NCBI GenBank assembly: GCA_040006575.1
Contig: JBDTWS010000010.1
Span: forward strand, 1 to 44,268
DNA length: 44,268 nt
Source: UKL13-2 sp040006575
Lineage (GTDB): Bacteria > Pseudomonadota > Gammaproteobacteria > Burkholderiales > Usitatibacteraceae
Direction: 5' to 3'
Shown: in pieces, positions 6,985 through 16,200 of the stretch
Layout: each line of letters opens with the position of its first letter
Position numbering within the stretch: position 1 is the first letter of the stretch
Position numbers and translations under genes: made by a program
The notes under the pieces: model-generated
Seen by the model: the letters and a program-made list of their open reading frames with translations, nothing else
What the model was told of the DNA's origin: nothing
Database searches by the model: none

Positions 6985-8807
6985 TTCTGCACCGGCATTT
7001 TGGACAGGTCGATATCCATGTAACGCCAACCTTCATGCGCGAACGGATGCTTCTTGTAGTTGAGCAACCAGGGCTGGACCAGGATGGTGCCCTGCTTCAG
7101 GAAATTCACGCGCCACGGGTTGTAGCTCCACAGCAGGTGGACCATATGCCTGTACAGTGCGGTGCGTTTTTCTGAATCGGGCATGATCTTGATGCGTTCA
7201 TACAGCGCGTCAAACTCGGGAAATGAAAACAGCGTGTAGTTCGCGCCGCCGATGCCCTTGGTGGTGAACAGCTGCAGGAAATTTTCGCCGTCCGGATAAT
7301 CGGCGATCCAGCCATAGCTGAACATCTGCAGCTTGCCGGTCTGGGCTTTCTTGCGCAGTGACGGCAGCAGTTCGACCGTGTCGAACTTCATGCGGATGCC
7401 GATGGCTTTCATGGCGCGCTGCCACAGTTCGTTGCGGCTCTTGTCGCGCTGCTTGGGCTCGCTGGCCTGGTCGATCACCAGCGGTGAGCCATCGGGCATC
7501 TCGCGCCAGCCGTCGCCATCGCGGTCGATATAGCCGAACATGTCCAGCAGCGCCTTGGCTCTCGCCGGGTTGTAATCGAGCCACTCGGTGCGTTCATTGA
7601 CAAAGCCGGCCATGCCATCGGCAATGTGGCTATAGGCTTTGATCGCCTGGTTTTTTTCAACGATGCTGATTTCATCCTCGACCGGATAGGCCATCGAAAT
7701 GGCGCGGCGCAGTGCGATGCGCTCGGGCGAATAGCCACCGACGACATTGACTTTCCCGTCGATTTTTTCGCTCATGTTGAAGGTTGTGTACGTGAGCCAT
7801 GCTACTTCGTCAGGGCGCACCTGCATGCCGCGCCGCGCCAGGTTGGGGGCCAGCTTTCCCCCCGGCATTGCGGCATCAATGAACGGCGTGGGCACCGGGC
7901 GGATGTAATCGAATTCGTTATTGAGATATGCCAGCCAGCGCGGCTGTTCTTCCTCGACGGGAAAGACTTCGATGCGGCCGATCAGCGGCAGGCGCTTGCC
8001 TTTCAGGCGCTCGATGACGGCGCGGTCCTCGGCACTCAAGTTGGGATCGTCACCCGCCGCCGTCGAAAAATATTCCTCGCGAAAACCCGGGTTGGCTTCC
8101 AGCACCACCCGTGATGCGCGCCGCCAGTCGGCGAGGCGATAGGGACCCGTGCCGACCGGGTGCTCGGGAAAGGACGTACCGTAGAACTCAACGACTTCCC
8201 GTGCCATGGCGGCGGTCGCCGGCATGGCCAGGATGTAGTTCATGTTGTAGTCGGGTGCCTTGAGGCGAATGACCAGCGTGTACGGGTCTTTCACTTCGAG
8301 CCCGGGTATCGGCTTGTCGTAGTCGAACTTGCCGGTCTTCTTGGCCTCGGCCACCAGTTCATCCCCACCCTGCAATTTGCCATCGACCAGGAACTGCCAC
8401 TGCGCCTTGACCTGCGGGTCGATCATGCGCTTGATGCTGAAGGCGTAGTCGGCAGCGACCAGTTCGCGTTTTTTTCCCTTGAATGCAGGATCGTCGGTGA
8501 AGTAAATGCCGTGCTTCAGCTTGATGGTGTAGACCAGCCCGTCGGTGGAAATATCCGGCATTGCCGCCGCTGCGCGCGTTTGCAGGCGGATGGGGCGGGC
8601 CAGGTGGTCGTACTGCAGCAGCGTGTCGAAAATGTTGTCGCACAGTGTTCCGGTGAGCTCATCGGATTCCCAGGCGCAGTCGAATCCTCTTTCAGCCGAC
8701 TGCACCGGCGTGCGCAGGATCTTGCGCATGTCCGCCGCATGCGCACTTAAAGCCATGGCGGCAGCGATCGCCACGACGGGCAGCAGGCGGAAGCGGTTGC
8801 ACAACAT
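6981..8807 (-). CDS. Family 5 extracellular solute-binding protein (oligopeptide/dipeptide type)
   Basis: Periplasmic receptor of the SBP_bac_5 (OppA/DppA) class, which delivers peptides or similar ligands to an ABC permease. The product of about 608 residues has a signal peptide (LLPVVAIAAAMALSAHAA) and the usual features of the family: an N-terminal LxDNIFDTLLQYD segment, the DYAFSIKRMIDP motif, and a late GWIADYPDGENFLQLF motif. No permease or ATPase genes accompany it. The ATG at 8807 is chosen; a TTG at 8819 overlapping the upstream stop would add four residues. Its 3' end overlaps the gspC start by 4 bp, which is unusual company for a peptide receptor. Ligand unknown. Confidence 0.9.
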   Translation of the reverse strand: MLCNRFRLLPVVAIAAAMALSAHAADMRKILRTPVQSAERGFDCAWESDELTGTLCDNIFDTLLQYDHLARPIRLQTRAAAAMPDISTDGLVYTIKLKHGIYFTDDPAFKGKKRELVAADYAFSIKRMIDPQVKAQWQFLVDGKLQGGDELVAEAKKTGKFDYDKPIPGLEVKDPYTLVIRLKAPDYNMNYILAMPATAAMAREVVEFYGTSFPEHPVGTGPYRLADWRRASRVVLEANPGFREEYFSTAAGDDPNLSAEDRAVIERLKGKRLPLIGRIEVFPVEEEQPRWLAYLNNEFDYIRPVPTPFIDAAMPGGKLAPNLARRGMQVRPDEVAWLTYTTFNMSEKIDGKVNVVGGYSPERIALRRAISMAYPVEDEISIVEKNQAIKAYSHIADGMAGFVNERTEWLDYNPARAKALLDMFGYIDRDGDGWREMPDGSPLVIDQASEPKQRDKSRNELWQRAMKAIGIRMKFDTVELLPSLRKKAQTGKLQMFSYGWIADYPDGENFLQLFTTKGIGGANYTLFSFPEFDALYERIKIMPDSEKRTALYRHMVHLLWSYNPWRVNFLKQGTILVQPWLLNYKKHPFAHEGWRYMDIDLSKMPVQK

Positions 8808-8815
8808 TTTTTTTC

Positions 8816-9268
8816 TCAATGCAATATCCGCGACACGCCCTGTTCCTCCGCCGTCGTGCCTTGCGGGGAAATCGAGCCGTGGTGCAGCACCATGCGCCAG
8901 CCATGTGGCGTCAGCAGATAGACGTTGGTCGCCAGTACCGGCGGCATCGCGTTTGGCTGGTTGGCGGGATTGGTCATCACAAAAGTTTCATAGACGCTGT
9001 GGATGGCCAGCGTCTGGCTCTGGTGGCGGCGCAATTCGCTGACCTTCAATTGGGTATTCGGACCGTGCGAGAAAATCTCGGCGAAGCTCTCGCGAATCGC
9101 CGTGAGACCTGCCAGCCGTGATCCCTGCGGATGAATGCAGATCGAGTCTGGTTCGTCGGCCCACACCGCCATCATCAGCTTCAGGTCGGCGCGTTCGAAT
9201 GCGTCGTAAAACGCGGCTTCGCAATCGGCCGGCGCAGCGAACAGTTTCAGGGTCTTTTTGGAAGGCAT
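8816..9268 (-). CDS. SnoaL-like / DUF4440-type nuclear transport factor 2 fold protein
   Basis: The 150-residue protein looks like the NTF2-like SnoaL_3/DUF4440 group. It has CEAAFYDAFERADLKLMMAVWAD at the start, then DSICIHPQGSRLAGLTAIRESFAEIF, and a C-terminal strand WRMVLHHGS. This fold includes ketosteroid-isomerase relatives and many proteins of unknown role. The frame stays open to 10111, but that extension is antisense to iorA and has no family resemblance, so the ATG at 9268 (MPSKKTLKLF) is used. It ends just before the solute-binding protein and probably heads the transcript that also carries gspC. Confidence 0.85.
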   Translation of the reverse strand: MPSKKTLKLFAAPADCEAAFYDAFERADLKLMMAVWADEPDSICIHPQGSRLAGLTAIRESFAEIFSHGPNTQLKVSELRRHQSQTLAIHSVYETFVMTNPANQPNAMPPVLATNVYLLTPHGWRMVLHHGSISPQGTTAEEQGVSRILH

Positions 9269-9354
9269 GAGTCTTATGGGGCAAGTAAGGACACTAAGGA
9301 CAGGTGAAGGCGGCCAGCAGCCATGCGCGATGATAACGTGTTCGTGCGTCGCGA

Positions 9355-9381
9355 TTGAAATGCCGCTTTTGGGCGTAAACT
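9355..9381 (+). promoter_or_regulatory. Weak candidate promoter for iorAB
   Basis: TTGAAA at 9355-9360 and TAAACT at 9376-9381 resemble sigma-70 -35 and -10 boxes, but the spacer is only 15 bp, shorter than the optimal 17. Lies about 90 nt before iorA. Confidence 0.25.
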
Positions 9382-9469
9382 TTCCACAGGGTGTCCGGCG
9401 GCAATTTCCTGGCCCGCGATCCCTCCCGGCTTCCTCTCCTCCCCTCACTTCCCCACCCGGAGAAAATTC

Positions 9470-9994
9470 ATGATCCGCTTTACCGTCAATGGCGAACGCA
9501 TCGAAACCGACGTCACGCCCGATACCCCCCTGCTGTGGTTCCTGCGCGACAACCTGGAAATGACCGGCACCAAATTTGGTTGCGGCATGGCGTTGTGCGG
9601 CGCCTGTACCGTGCATGTCAACGGCGATCCGCTGCGCGCCTGCGTCACGCCGATTTCTGCAATAAGCGGCAAGAAAGTCACCACCATCGAAGAAATCGGC
9701 AAGACGCCAATGGGCAAGAAAGTACAGGCGGCATGGTTGTCGGAGGACGTGGTGCAGTGCGGCTATTGCCAGTCTGGCCAGATCATGGCGGCGACAGCAC
9801 TCCTGAACAAGGTGAAATCGCCCACTGACGCGCAGATCGATGCCGCCATGAGCGGCAATATTTGCCGCTGCGGTACTTACAACCGCATCCGTTCGGCCAT
9901 CAAGGTGGCGTCGGGGACAGGTGTCGCAGCGGTGAAGCCCGCGGCCAAGTCGCCGGCGCCCGCGGGCAAACCGGCTGCCAGGGTAAAGGCATAG
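9470..9994 (+). CDS. iorA: Molybdenum hydroxylase small subunit, [2Fe-2S] (isoquinoline 1-oxidoreductase alpha-like)
   Basis: Electron-transfer subunit of a two-subunit xanthine-oxidase-family enzyme. The 174 residues carry a plant-ferredoxin type cluster motif (GTKFGCGMALCGACTVHVNG... with a later C) and the second [2Fe-2S]-binding domain with QCGYCQSGQIM and GNICRCGTYNRIR. A lysine/alanine/proline tail (about 150-174) extends past the usual end. GGAG lies 7-10 nt before the ATG. The large subunit starts 6 bp downstream, so the genes form an operon. No signal peptide is visible, consistent with co-export together with the Tat-bearing partner. The real substrate (N-heterocycle or aldehyde) cannot be told from sequence. 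Confidence 0.93.
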   Translation: MIRFTVNGERIETDVTPDTPLLWFLRDNLEMTGTKFGCGMALCGACTVHVNGDPLRACVTPISAISGKKVTTIEEIGKTPMGKKVQAAWLSEDVVQCGYCQSGQIMAATALLNKVKSPTDAQIDAAMSGNICRCGTYNRIRSAIKVASGTGVAAVKPAAKSPAPAGKPAARVKA

Positions 9995-10000
9995 ACGACC

Positions 10001-12175
10001 ATGAATCCAAATGCCTTCAAGCAGGAAAAAATCCTGGATGGCCGCAACCTCACGCGGCGCCAGTTCCTCAAAGCCTCTACCGCCACTGGCGGCCTGGTTA
10101 TCGGCTTTCATTTATTTGGTGCCAATCGCATTGCCAGTGCACAGGCGCCCCAGCCCGCTCCCGTTCCACCCAATGCGTTTTTGCGCATTGCCAGGGACGG
10201 TTCGGTCACCGTGCAGGTCAAGCATCTGGAGTTCGGCCAGGGTGTGCTGACATCGCTGCCCATGCTGGTCGCAGAAGAACTGGAATGCGACTGGACCAAG
10301 GTGCGCTCGGAACTCGCACCGGCCGCGCCGGTTTATGCGCACACCATGTTCGGCATGCAGATGACGGGCGGCTCGTCCTCGGTCTCCAATTCATGGACGC
10401 AGTTGCGCACGGCCGGCGCGATGGCGCGCACCATGCTGATCCAGGCGGCAGCCACGGAATGGAAAGTCGATCCTTCGCAATGCCGCGCAGAAAACGGTTT
10501 CATCATCGGCCCTGGCGGAAGGAAAGCCGGGTTCGGCACGTTCGCCGATGCCGCCAATGCGCTCAAGGCGCCGGAAAAAGTGACGCTGAAAGAGCCGAAG
10601 GATTTCAGGATCATCGGCAAGCCCACGCGCCGTATCGATGCAGCCGCCAAGGTCAACGGCACGGCCAAGTTCGGGCTGGATGTCACGCCGAAAATGTTGC
10701 CGAATTTGCATACCGCCGTGGTGAAACACCCGCCGGTGTTCGGCGCCAAGGTCGGCAAGTTCGATGCGACCAAGGTGCACGGCATTCCCGGCGTGACGCA
10801 TGTGGTGCAGATTGCCAACGGCGTTGCGGTGGTCGGCAAATCGTTCTGGGCTGCCAAGAAAGGCCGCGACGCGCTCATGGTTGAGTGGATCATTGAGGAC
10901 ACCGGAAAAATCAACACCGAGGAATTCAAGAAAAGTCATCGCGACCTCATCGGCAAACCCGGTGCTGTCGCGCGAGCCGGCAATGTGGATGCCCTCAAGA
11001 CTGCCGCGAAAACGGTCAGCGCGGAATACGATGTGCCGTTCCTGGCGCATGCGCCGATGGAGCCGCTGAACTGCACGGTCCATATCAAGGGTGAGAGTTG
11101 CGAAATCTGGGTGGGCTCGCAATTCCAGACCGTGGACCAGGGCGCTGCAGCCAAAGCGGCGGGCCTGAAGCCCGAACAGGTCAAGCTCAATACCATGATC
11201 GCCGGTGGCGGTTTCGGCCGGCGCGCGAATCCCGCATCCGACTACATTATCGAAGCCGTGGAAATTGCCAAACAGGTCAAGTTGCCGGTGAAAACAGTGT
11301 GGACCCGCGAGGATGACGTGAAGGGTGGTTACTATCGCCCGCAATACGTACATAAGGTCACCGCCGGGCTCGATGCCGCCGGCAAGATCTCCGCCTGGGA
11401 CCATGTGGTGGTGGGGCAATCGATCATCGCCGGCACCGCATTCGAACCGATGATGGTGAAGGATGGTGTTGATTCCACCAGCGTCGAAGGTGTGTCGGAT
11501 ACGCCGTACGATTTTCCCAACATGCAGGTGGCGCTGCACACCACCAGGTCGCCGGTGCCGGTGCTGTGGTGGCGCTCGGTGGGCCACACGCATACCGCGT
11601 TCGTCATGGAAACGATGATGGATGACCTCGCCAAGGCAGCAGGCAAGGATCCCGTGGCGTTCCGTCGCGAATACCTGGGAAAGCACCCGCGCGTGCTCAA
11701 TGTGCTGAACATGGCCGCCGAAAAATCGGGATGGGGCCAGCCCGTTGCCAAAGGTGTGGGCCGCGGTATTGCCGTTCATGAAAGTTTCGGTACCGTCTGC
11801 GCGCACGTCGCTGATGTGAGCCTCGTCAACGGGCAGATCAAGGTACTGCGGGTCGTCTCGGTGGTCGATTGCGGCCTGGTGGTGAATCCACTTACCGTGA
11901 CGGCGCAAGTGGAGAGTGCAACGGCGTTCGGGCTGTCCGCCGCGCTGTACGGAAAAATCTCGATCAAGGATGGTGCCGTCGAGCAGAGCAATTTCCACGA
12001 CTACCCGGTATTGCGCCTGAACGAGATGCCGAAGATGGAAGTACACATCATGCCGGGCGGTACTACGCCGTCGGGTATCGGTGAGCCGGGTACGCCGCCG
12101 ATTGCGCCGGCGGTGTCGAATGCGATTTTCGCGCTGACTGGAAAACGGTTGCGCGAATTGCCATTCAAGATCTGA
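10001..12175 (+). CDS. iorB: Molybdopterin-binding large subunit (isoquinoline 1-oxidoreductase beta-like), Tat exported
   Basis: Catalytic subunit that hydroxylates its substrate at a molybdenum centre. The 724-residue protein opens with a twin-arginine signal (LTRRQFLKASTATGG, about residues 18-33) followed by a hydrophobic stretch and an AQA-type cleavage region. The two aldehyde-oxidase-like Mo-binding domains follow. Motifs include IAGGGFGRRANPASDY, the WWRSVGHTHTAF region and GEPGTPPIAPAVSNA, whose Glu matches the catalytic Glu of the family. There is no FAD-domain gene, which fits the IorAB/aldehyde dehydrogenase group that passes electrons to a cytochrome. Known members use molybdopterin cytosine dinucleotide. 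A terminator follows at 12211. Confidence 0.93.
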   Translation: MNPNAFKQEKILDGRNLTRRQFLKASTATGGLVIGFHLFGANRIASAQAPQPAPVPPNAFLRIARDGSVTVQVKHLEFGQGVLTSLPMLVAEELECDWTKVRSELAPAAPVYAHTMFGMQMTGGSSSVSNSWTQLRTAGAMARTMLIQAAATEWKVDPSQCRAENGFIIGPGGRKAGFGTFADAANALKAPEKVTLKEPKDFRIIGKPTRRIDAAAKVNGTAKFGLDVTPKMLPNLHTAVVKHPPVFGAKVGKFDATKVHGIPGVTHVVQIANGVAVVGKSFWAAKKGRDALMVEWIIEDTGKINTEEFKKSHRDLIGKPGAVARAGNVDALKTAAKTVSAEYDVPFLAHAPMEPLNCTVHIKGESCEIWVGSQFQTVDQGAAAKAAGLKPEQVKLNTMIAGGGFGRRANPASDYIIEAVEIAKQVKLPVKTVWTREDDVKGGYYRPQYVHKVTAGLDAAGKISAWDHVVVGQSIIAGTAFEPMMVKDGVDSTSVEGVSDTPYDFPNMQVALHTTRSPVPVLWWRSVGHTHTAFVMETMMDDLAKAAGKDPVAFRREYLGKHPRVLNVLNMAAEKSGWGQPVAKGVGRGIAVHESFGTVCAHVADVSLVNGQIKVLRVVSVVDCGLVVNPLTVTAQVESATAFGLSAALYGKISIKDGAVEQSNFHDYPVLRLNEMPKMEVHIMPGGTTPSGIGEPGTPPIAPAVSNAIFALTGKRLRELPFKI

Positions 12176-12210
12176 TTTTTCTGCAAGGATTCAACAAAAG
12201 CAATGCAATA

Positions 12211-12238
12211 AAAAAGGGCCGGAAATTCCGGCCCTTTT
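12211..12238. terminator. Bidirectional rho-independent terminator
   Basis: A-run, GGGCCGGAA / TTCCGGCCC stem and T-run: a near-perfect hairpin with A and T tracts on both sides. It lies between the convergent ends of iorB and the small membrane-protein gene and can serve both strands. Confidence 0.9.
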
Positions 12239-12257
12239 CATTTTCGAAACCTTGGCT

Positions 12258-12470
12258 TTACTTGCGCACAAACAGCAGGAATACGCCCGCCGCCACAGCG
12301 GCTACACCTGCCCAGACCGGAATATTTACCGTCTCGCGATCTTTTACCGCCAGCACGATGGGACCCAGTTTGGCCTCATGCGTGTCCTTGGTATAAGTGA
12401 AACCACCGTACAACAATGCCAGTGCGCCCACTACGATCAACGCGACTGCTACCATTTTGGCTGCATTCAT
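12258..12470 (-). CDS. Small two-helix membrane protein (DUF3185-like)
   Basis: A 70-residue protein with a transmembrane helix at each end (MVAVALIVVGALALLYGGF and VWAGVAAVAAGVFLLFV) and a short middle loop with KDTHEAKLGPIVLAVKDRETVNIP. Similar small proteins are widespread in Proteobacteria and often sit with stress genes; no biochemical role is known to me. A strong AAGGGGGAA ribosome-binding site precedes the ATG. It is the last gene of a three-gene minus-strand run with the 48-residue protein and the BON lipoprotein. Confidence 0.8.
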   Translation of the reverse strand: MNAAKMVAVALIVVGALALLYGGFTYTKDTHEAKLGPIVLAVKDRETVNIPVWAGVAAVAAGVFLLFVRK

Positions 12471-12546
12471 ATTTCCCCCTTGTTAAATTTGTCTCTTCGC
12501 TGAAAACGGGCCGGTCATGTAGTGAACCGGCCCATTGTGGGCAGCG

Positions 12547-12693
12547 TTAAAGCTTGCGACCCTGTACCAGGCGGATCAGGATAACGACGATCGCCAGTAC
12601 CAGCAGTACGTGGATAAAGCCGCCCATCGTTACCGATGAAACCAAGCCAAGCGCCCACAGGATAATCAGGATGACTGCAATTGTTTCCAACAT
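12547..12693 (-). CDS. Small membrane protein, lmo0937/DUF5670-like (48 aa)
   Basis: A short gene encodes MLETIAVILIILWALGLVSS, a central VTMGGFIHVLLVLAIVVILI and a basic end LVQGRKL: two membrane helices with a TMGGFIH turn. This pattern matches the lmo0937 family (DUF5670) of tiny inner-membrane proteins of unknown function. ACGAGGAGAACGGTC before the ATG supplies a good Shine-Dalgarno. It lies 36 bp after the BON gene and 76 bp before the 70-residue gene, on the same strand. Confidence 0.85.
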   Translation of the reverse strand: MLETIAVILIILWALGLVSSVTMGGFIHVLLVLAIVVILIRLVQGRKL

Positions 12694-12729
12694 GACCGTT
12701 CTCCTCGTTAGATGGTAGGTCAGGCGCGC

Positions 12730-13050
12730 TTAAGAGCGGCCCTTGACGTGAAGATCATTCTTCACTGACGTCACGCCCTTGACGCTGCGTGCCGTATCGC
12801 CGGCTTTTTGCACATCGGCCGCGTCGCTGACGAAACCGCTCAGCTGCACAACGCCCTTGAACGTTTCGACATTCACTTCTGACGATTTCAGGGTGGGCTC
12901 TTTCAGGACAGCGGCTTTCACTTTCGTTGTAATGACGCTGTCGTCAACGTATTCGCCGGTGCCTTCGCGAGTGGAGGTGGACGCGCAACCCATCAGCGTG
13001 GTGACCATGATGGCGGGGATGACCGCAGCCAGGAATTTAAATCGTTTCAT
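12730..13050 (-). CDS. BON-domain lipoprotein (OsmY-like)
   Basis: The 106-residue protein has a lipoprotein signal with lipobox TLMGC (Cys at 22). One BON domain follows (about 35-104): DDSVITTKVKAAVLKEPTLKSSEVNVETFKGVVQLSGFV...ADVQKAGDTARSVKGVTSVKNDL. BON proteins such as OsmY and DolP bind phospholipid and protect the envelope under osmotic or other stress. GGAG lies 9 nt before the ATG. It is the first gene of a small operon, with an 18-bp direct duplication about 50 bp upstream of its start. Confidence 0.92.
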   Translation of the reverse strand: MKRFKFLAAVIPAIMVTTLMGCASTSTREGTGEYVDDSVITTKVKAAVLKEPTLKSSEVNVETFKGVVQLSGFVSDAADVQKAGDTARSVKGVTSVKNDLHVKGRS

Positions 13051-13097
13051 GTTTTTTGCTCCTTGAGGTTTTGATTCGAATGAGTGCCTGCGCCTTG

Positions 13098-13133
13098 AAT
13101 TGCGGCGCGTTCTGCAATTGCGGCGCGTTCTGC
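13098..13133. repeat. Perfect 18-bp tandem duplication upstream of the BON operon
   Basis: AATTGCGGCGCGTTCTGC is present twice head to tail (13098-13115 and 13116-13133). It lies 48 bp before the BON-gene start, in the probable promoter region, so it could be a duplicated operator or a recent slippage event. Confidence 0.75.
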
Positions 13134-13179
13134 AACGATCACAAGTTAACGCGCAGAGCCGGTGGGGGCGATAGTCCCG

Positions 13180-13199
13180 CGCCTACACGGTTGTAGGCG
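13180..13199. other. Short hairpin between glucan-synthase end and BON operon
   Basis: CGCCTACA and TGTAGGCG pair perfectly around a CGGT loop. There is no T-run on either strand, so it is not a classical intrinsic terminator, but it lies 70-90 bp past the stop of the 9-kb gene. Confidence 0.4.
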
Positions 13200-13268
13200 A
13201 TTTCCGCGATGGGGTGTAGTCAGTTGCCGCGCTGCGGTTTTTGCAGGTGAAAAATTCTTTCGACCGTT

Positions 13269-16200
13269 TTACTTATTCGCGCCCACCATCACCCTGACCT
13301 CTACCTGGTGCGGTCGCTTGTCGTCGCTGAGCAGGATGCTTCCTGCGGCCTGTGCCACACCATCAACAACCACTTCCACCACACCAGCGATCTCACCTTC
13401 GAGCGCCGCGACGTTGATTTTTTGCACGACCGAAATATCGTAGATGGTGCGGCGATAGCGGTACTGCATCTTGAATCCGGGCCAGTCGGCCGGCAGGCAT
13501 GGTGAAAAATGCAGCCTGTCTACATCAAGGCGAAGCCCCAGCAATGACTCCAGCAGCAGGCGGTACATCCAGCCCGCCGAGCCCGTGTACCAGCTCCAGC
13601 CGCCACGACCGATATGCGGCTCAACGCCATACACGTCTGCAGAAATAACATACGGCTCGACCTTGTACAGCGCCACTTCCTCGCGCGACCTGGCGTGGTT
13701 GACGGGGTTGATCATGTTGGTCAATTCCCAGGCGCGCTGGTTGTCGCCCAGTGCGGCGAATGCCATCGCCGCCCAGATGGCGCCGTGGGTATACTGCCCG
13801 CCGTTCTCGCGCACGCCAGGCACGTAGCCGCGTATGTAGCCGGGATCCATGTCGGATTTGTCGAAAGGCGGATCGAGCAGCTGGATGATCGCCTTGTCGC
13901 GTCGCACCAGGCGGTTGTCCAGCGAGGTCATCGCAGTTTTTACGCGTTCCTCGCTACCCACGCCGGACAGCACCGACCAGCTTTGTGCAATGGAATCGAT
14001 CTGGCATTCGTCATTGCCGGCCGAGCCCAGTGCGCGTCCGTCGTCAAAATACGCACGGCGATACCATTCGCCGTCCCAGCCGTTGGCCTCAAGGTTATGC
14101 GCCAGCTTCACTCGCTCACTGACACAGCGATCTGCGAACACGGGATCGCCATGCAGTCGCGCCACCTGCGCGAACTGGCGCAGTACTTCGCACAGGAAAA
14201 AACCCAGCCAGATACTCTCGCCCTTGTCGCCGATGCCGACCAGGTTCATGCCGTCGTTCCAGTCGCCCGAGCCCATCAGCGGCAAGCCGTTACGCCCGAA
14301 ATTCAGGCCGTGCTCGATGGCGCGCACGCAATGCTGGTAGAGGCTGGCGGTCTCGTCGGAGCGACTGGGCAGGTCGTAGTAAGAATCGTCGCCCGGATTG
14401 ACCGGCCGCCCCTCGAGGAAATGCGCGGACTCGTCCAGCACCCCCGTGTCGCCGATGCTGAGCACATAGCGGCAGGCGACCAGTGGCAGCCACAGGTAAT
14501 CATCGGAGCAGTGCGTGCGCACGCCCCGGCCCGTCGGCGGATGCCACCAATGCTGCACATCGCCTTCGCGGAACTGGCGGCTGGCGCACAACAGCAGATG
14601 CTCGCGAACCAGTCGCGGCTCGGCATGGATCAGCGCCATCGTGTCCTGCAGCTGGTCGCGGAAACCATATGCGCCGCCCGACTGGTAATAGCCGCTGCGC
14701 GCCCAGATGCGGCAGGCCAGTGTCTGGTAAAGCAGCCAGCCGTTGGCAAGCAGGTTGATGGATGGGTCGGGCGTGTCGACTTGCACGGCGCTCAGCGTCT
14801 GCAGCCAGTACTGGTGCACCTTTTCCAGCGTTTCGCGCGCAACAGCAGGGCCGCGATGACGCTTCAGCATTTCACGCGCATCGCCGATATTGCGGCCCGC
14901 ACCCAGGCGAAAGATCGAGACGCGTTCCTCGCCATCGGCGAGTTCAAACGCCACCTGGATGGCGGCGCAGGGATCCAGTCCCGCACCTACCTTGTTGGAC
15001 AGGTGCGTGCGGCTCATCGCAGCCGGGTTGCGCAATGTGCCGTTACGGCCGATGAATTCGGTGCGGTCGCCGGTGAAAGTCCGGGTGGCGTCGTCAGTGT
15101 CGAAGAAGGAAACGCGATCGGAAAATTCGCTGTTGTATGCGTTGCGCGCATACAGCCCGCCGCTGAGCGGATCGATGTCGCTGACCACATGCATGGCCGT
15201 CTTGGGTTTCAGGTCGCCCAGCACCCACTCGACAAAGCCGGTGGCCGACAATCGCCGCGCGCGGCCCGATTCATTGCGCACCTTGAGCGTGGTGAACTTG
15301 ACCGCCGCGTCCAGCGCCACGTAAATCGTCAGTTCCGAACGTATGCCGTCTTCGATATGTTCGAACGTGCTGTAGCCGAAACCGTGGCGGCTCACATAAG
15401 GTGTGACGCCGCGCGCAGGCAACGGCGTCGGCGACCAGAAATGCCCGTTCTCCTCATCGCGCACGTAGAAGGCCTCGCCGCCGGAGTCGCTGACCGGATC
15501 ATTGTTCCACGGCGACAGCCGGTACTCATGCGCGTTTTCACTCCAGGTGTACGACATGCCGTTTTCAGAGACCACTGTACCGAAGCGTGCATTGGCCAGC
15601 ACATTCACCCACGGTGCCGGTGTAGTGTTCGCATGCGTGGTGGTGATGACATATTCGCGCCCGTCGGGTGCGAAGCCGCCGAGTCCATTGTCGAACAGCA
15701 GGTCATTGCGTTTCAGTGTGCTCGACTGGCCCGATGACAATTGCGATTCGGGACGATACGCGCGCATCGGGTTCAGGCGCGGCATGTTCAGGTGCGGTGC
15801 CCGCACCTCGGCCGCTGTGCGGCGGCTGATCTGGTCTTCCAGCCCGCCACGGCGGTCGCTGACGATGACGCGCGCGACCGATTCGAACAGGATGCGGTCT
15901 TCTTCCGAAATGAGTTCGGCGGAGCGCACAAATATGCCGCCCGGCCGGTCGATCACCAGCGCTTCGATACCGGCGGCGACCAGTCCCATGATCTGCTCCT
16001 GCAGCGCCGCACGATAGCCGCCGCGATCCTCGTTCCAGATCACCAGGTCGACCACCAGGCCCTTGAGACGCCAATAGGCATGGGCCTGCACCAGTTGCCG
16101 CACCAGGTCGATATTGTCGGTGTCTGAAATCTGCAGCAGCATGATCGGCAGGTCGCCGGAAATGGCATAGCCCCACAGTCCCGATTGGCCGCGACGATTT

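Noticed and set aside
9269..10111. N-terminal extension of the SnoaL-like gene to 10111
   Set aside because: The extension is antisense to iorA and the start of iorB and shows no similarity to the NTF2 fold; the natural Met lies at 9268.
10391..12046. A 551-codon minus-strand frame opposite iorB
   Set aside because: Shadow of iorB; composition is His/Arg rich and no motif is seen, whereas the plus frame has full molybdopterin-domain motifs.
13614..15737. A 707-codon open frame on the plus strand
   Set aside because: It is antisense to the glucan-synthase gene in GC-rich DNA, has His/Arg/Gln-rich composition with no domain pattern, and the minus-strand frame holds clear GH94 motifs.
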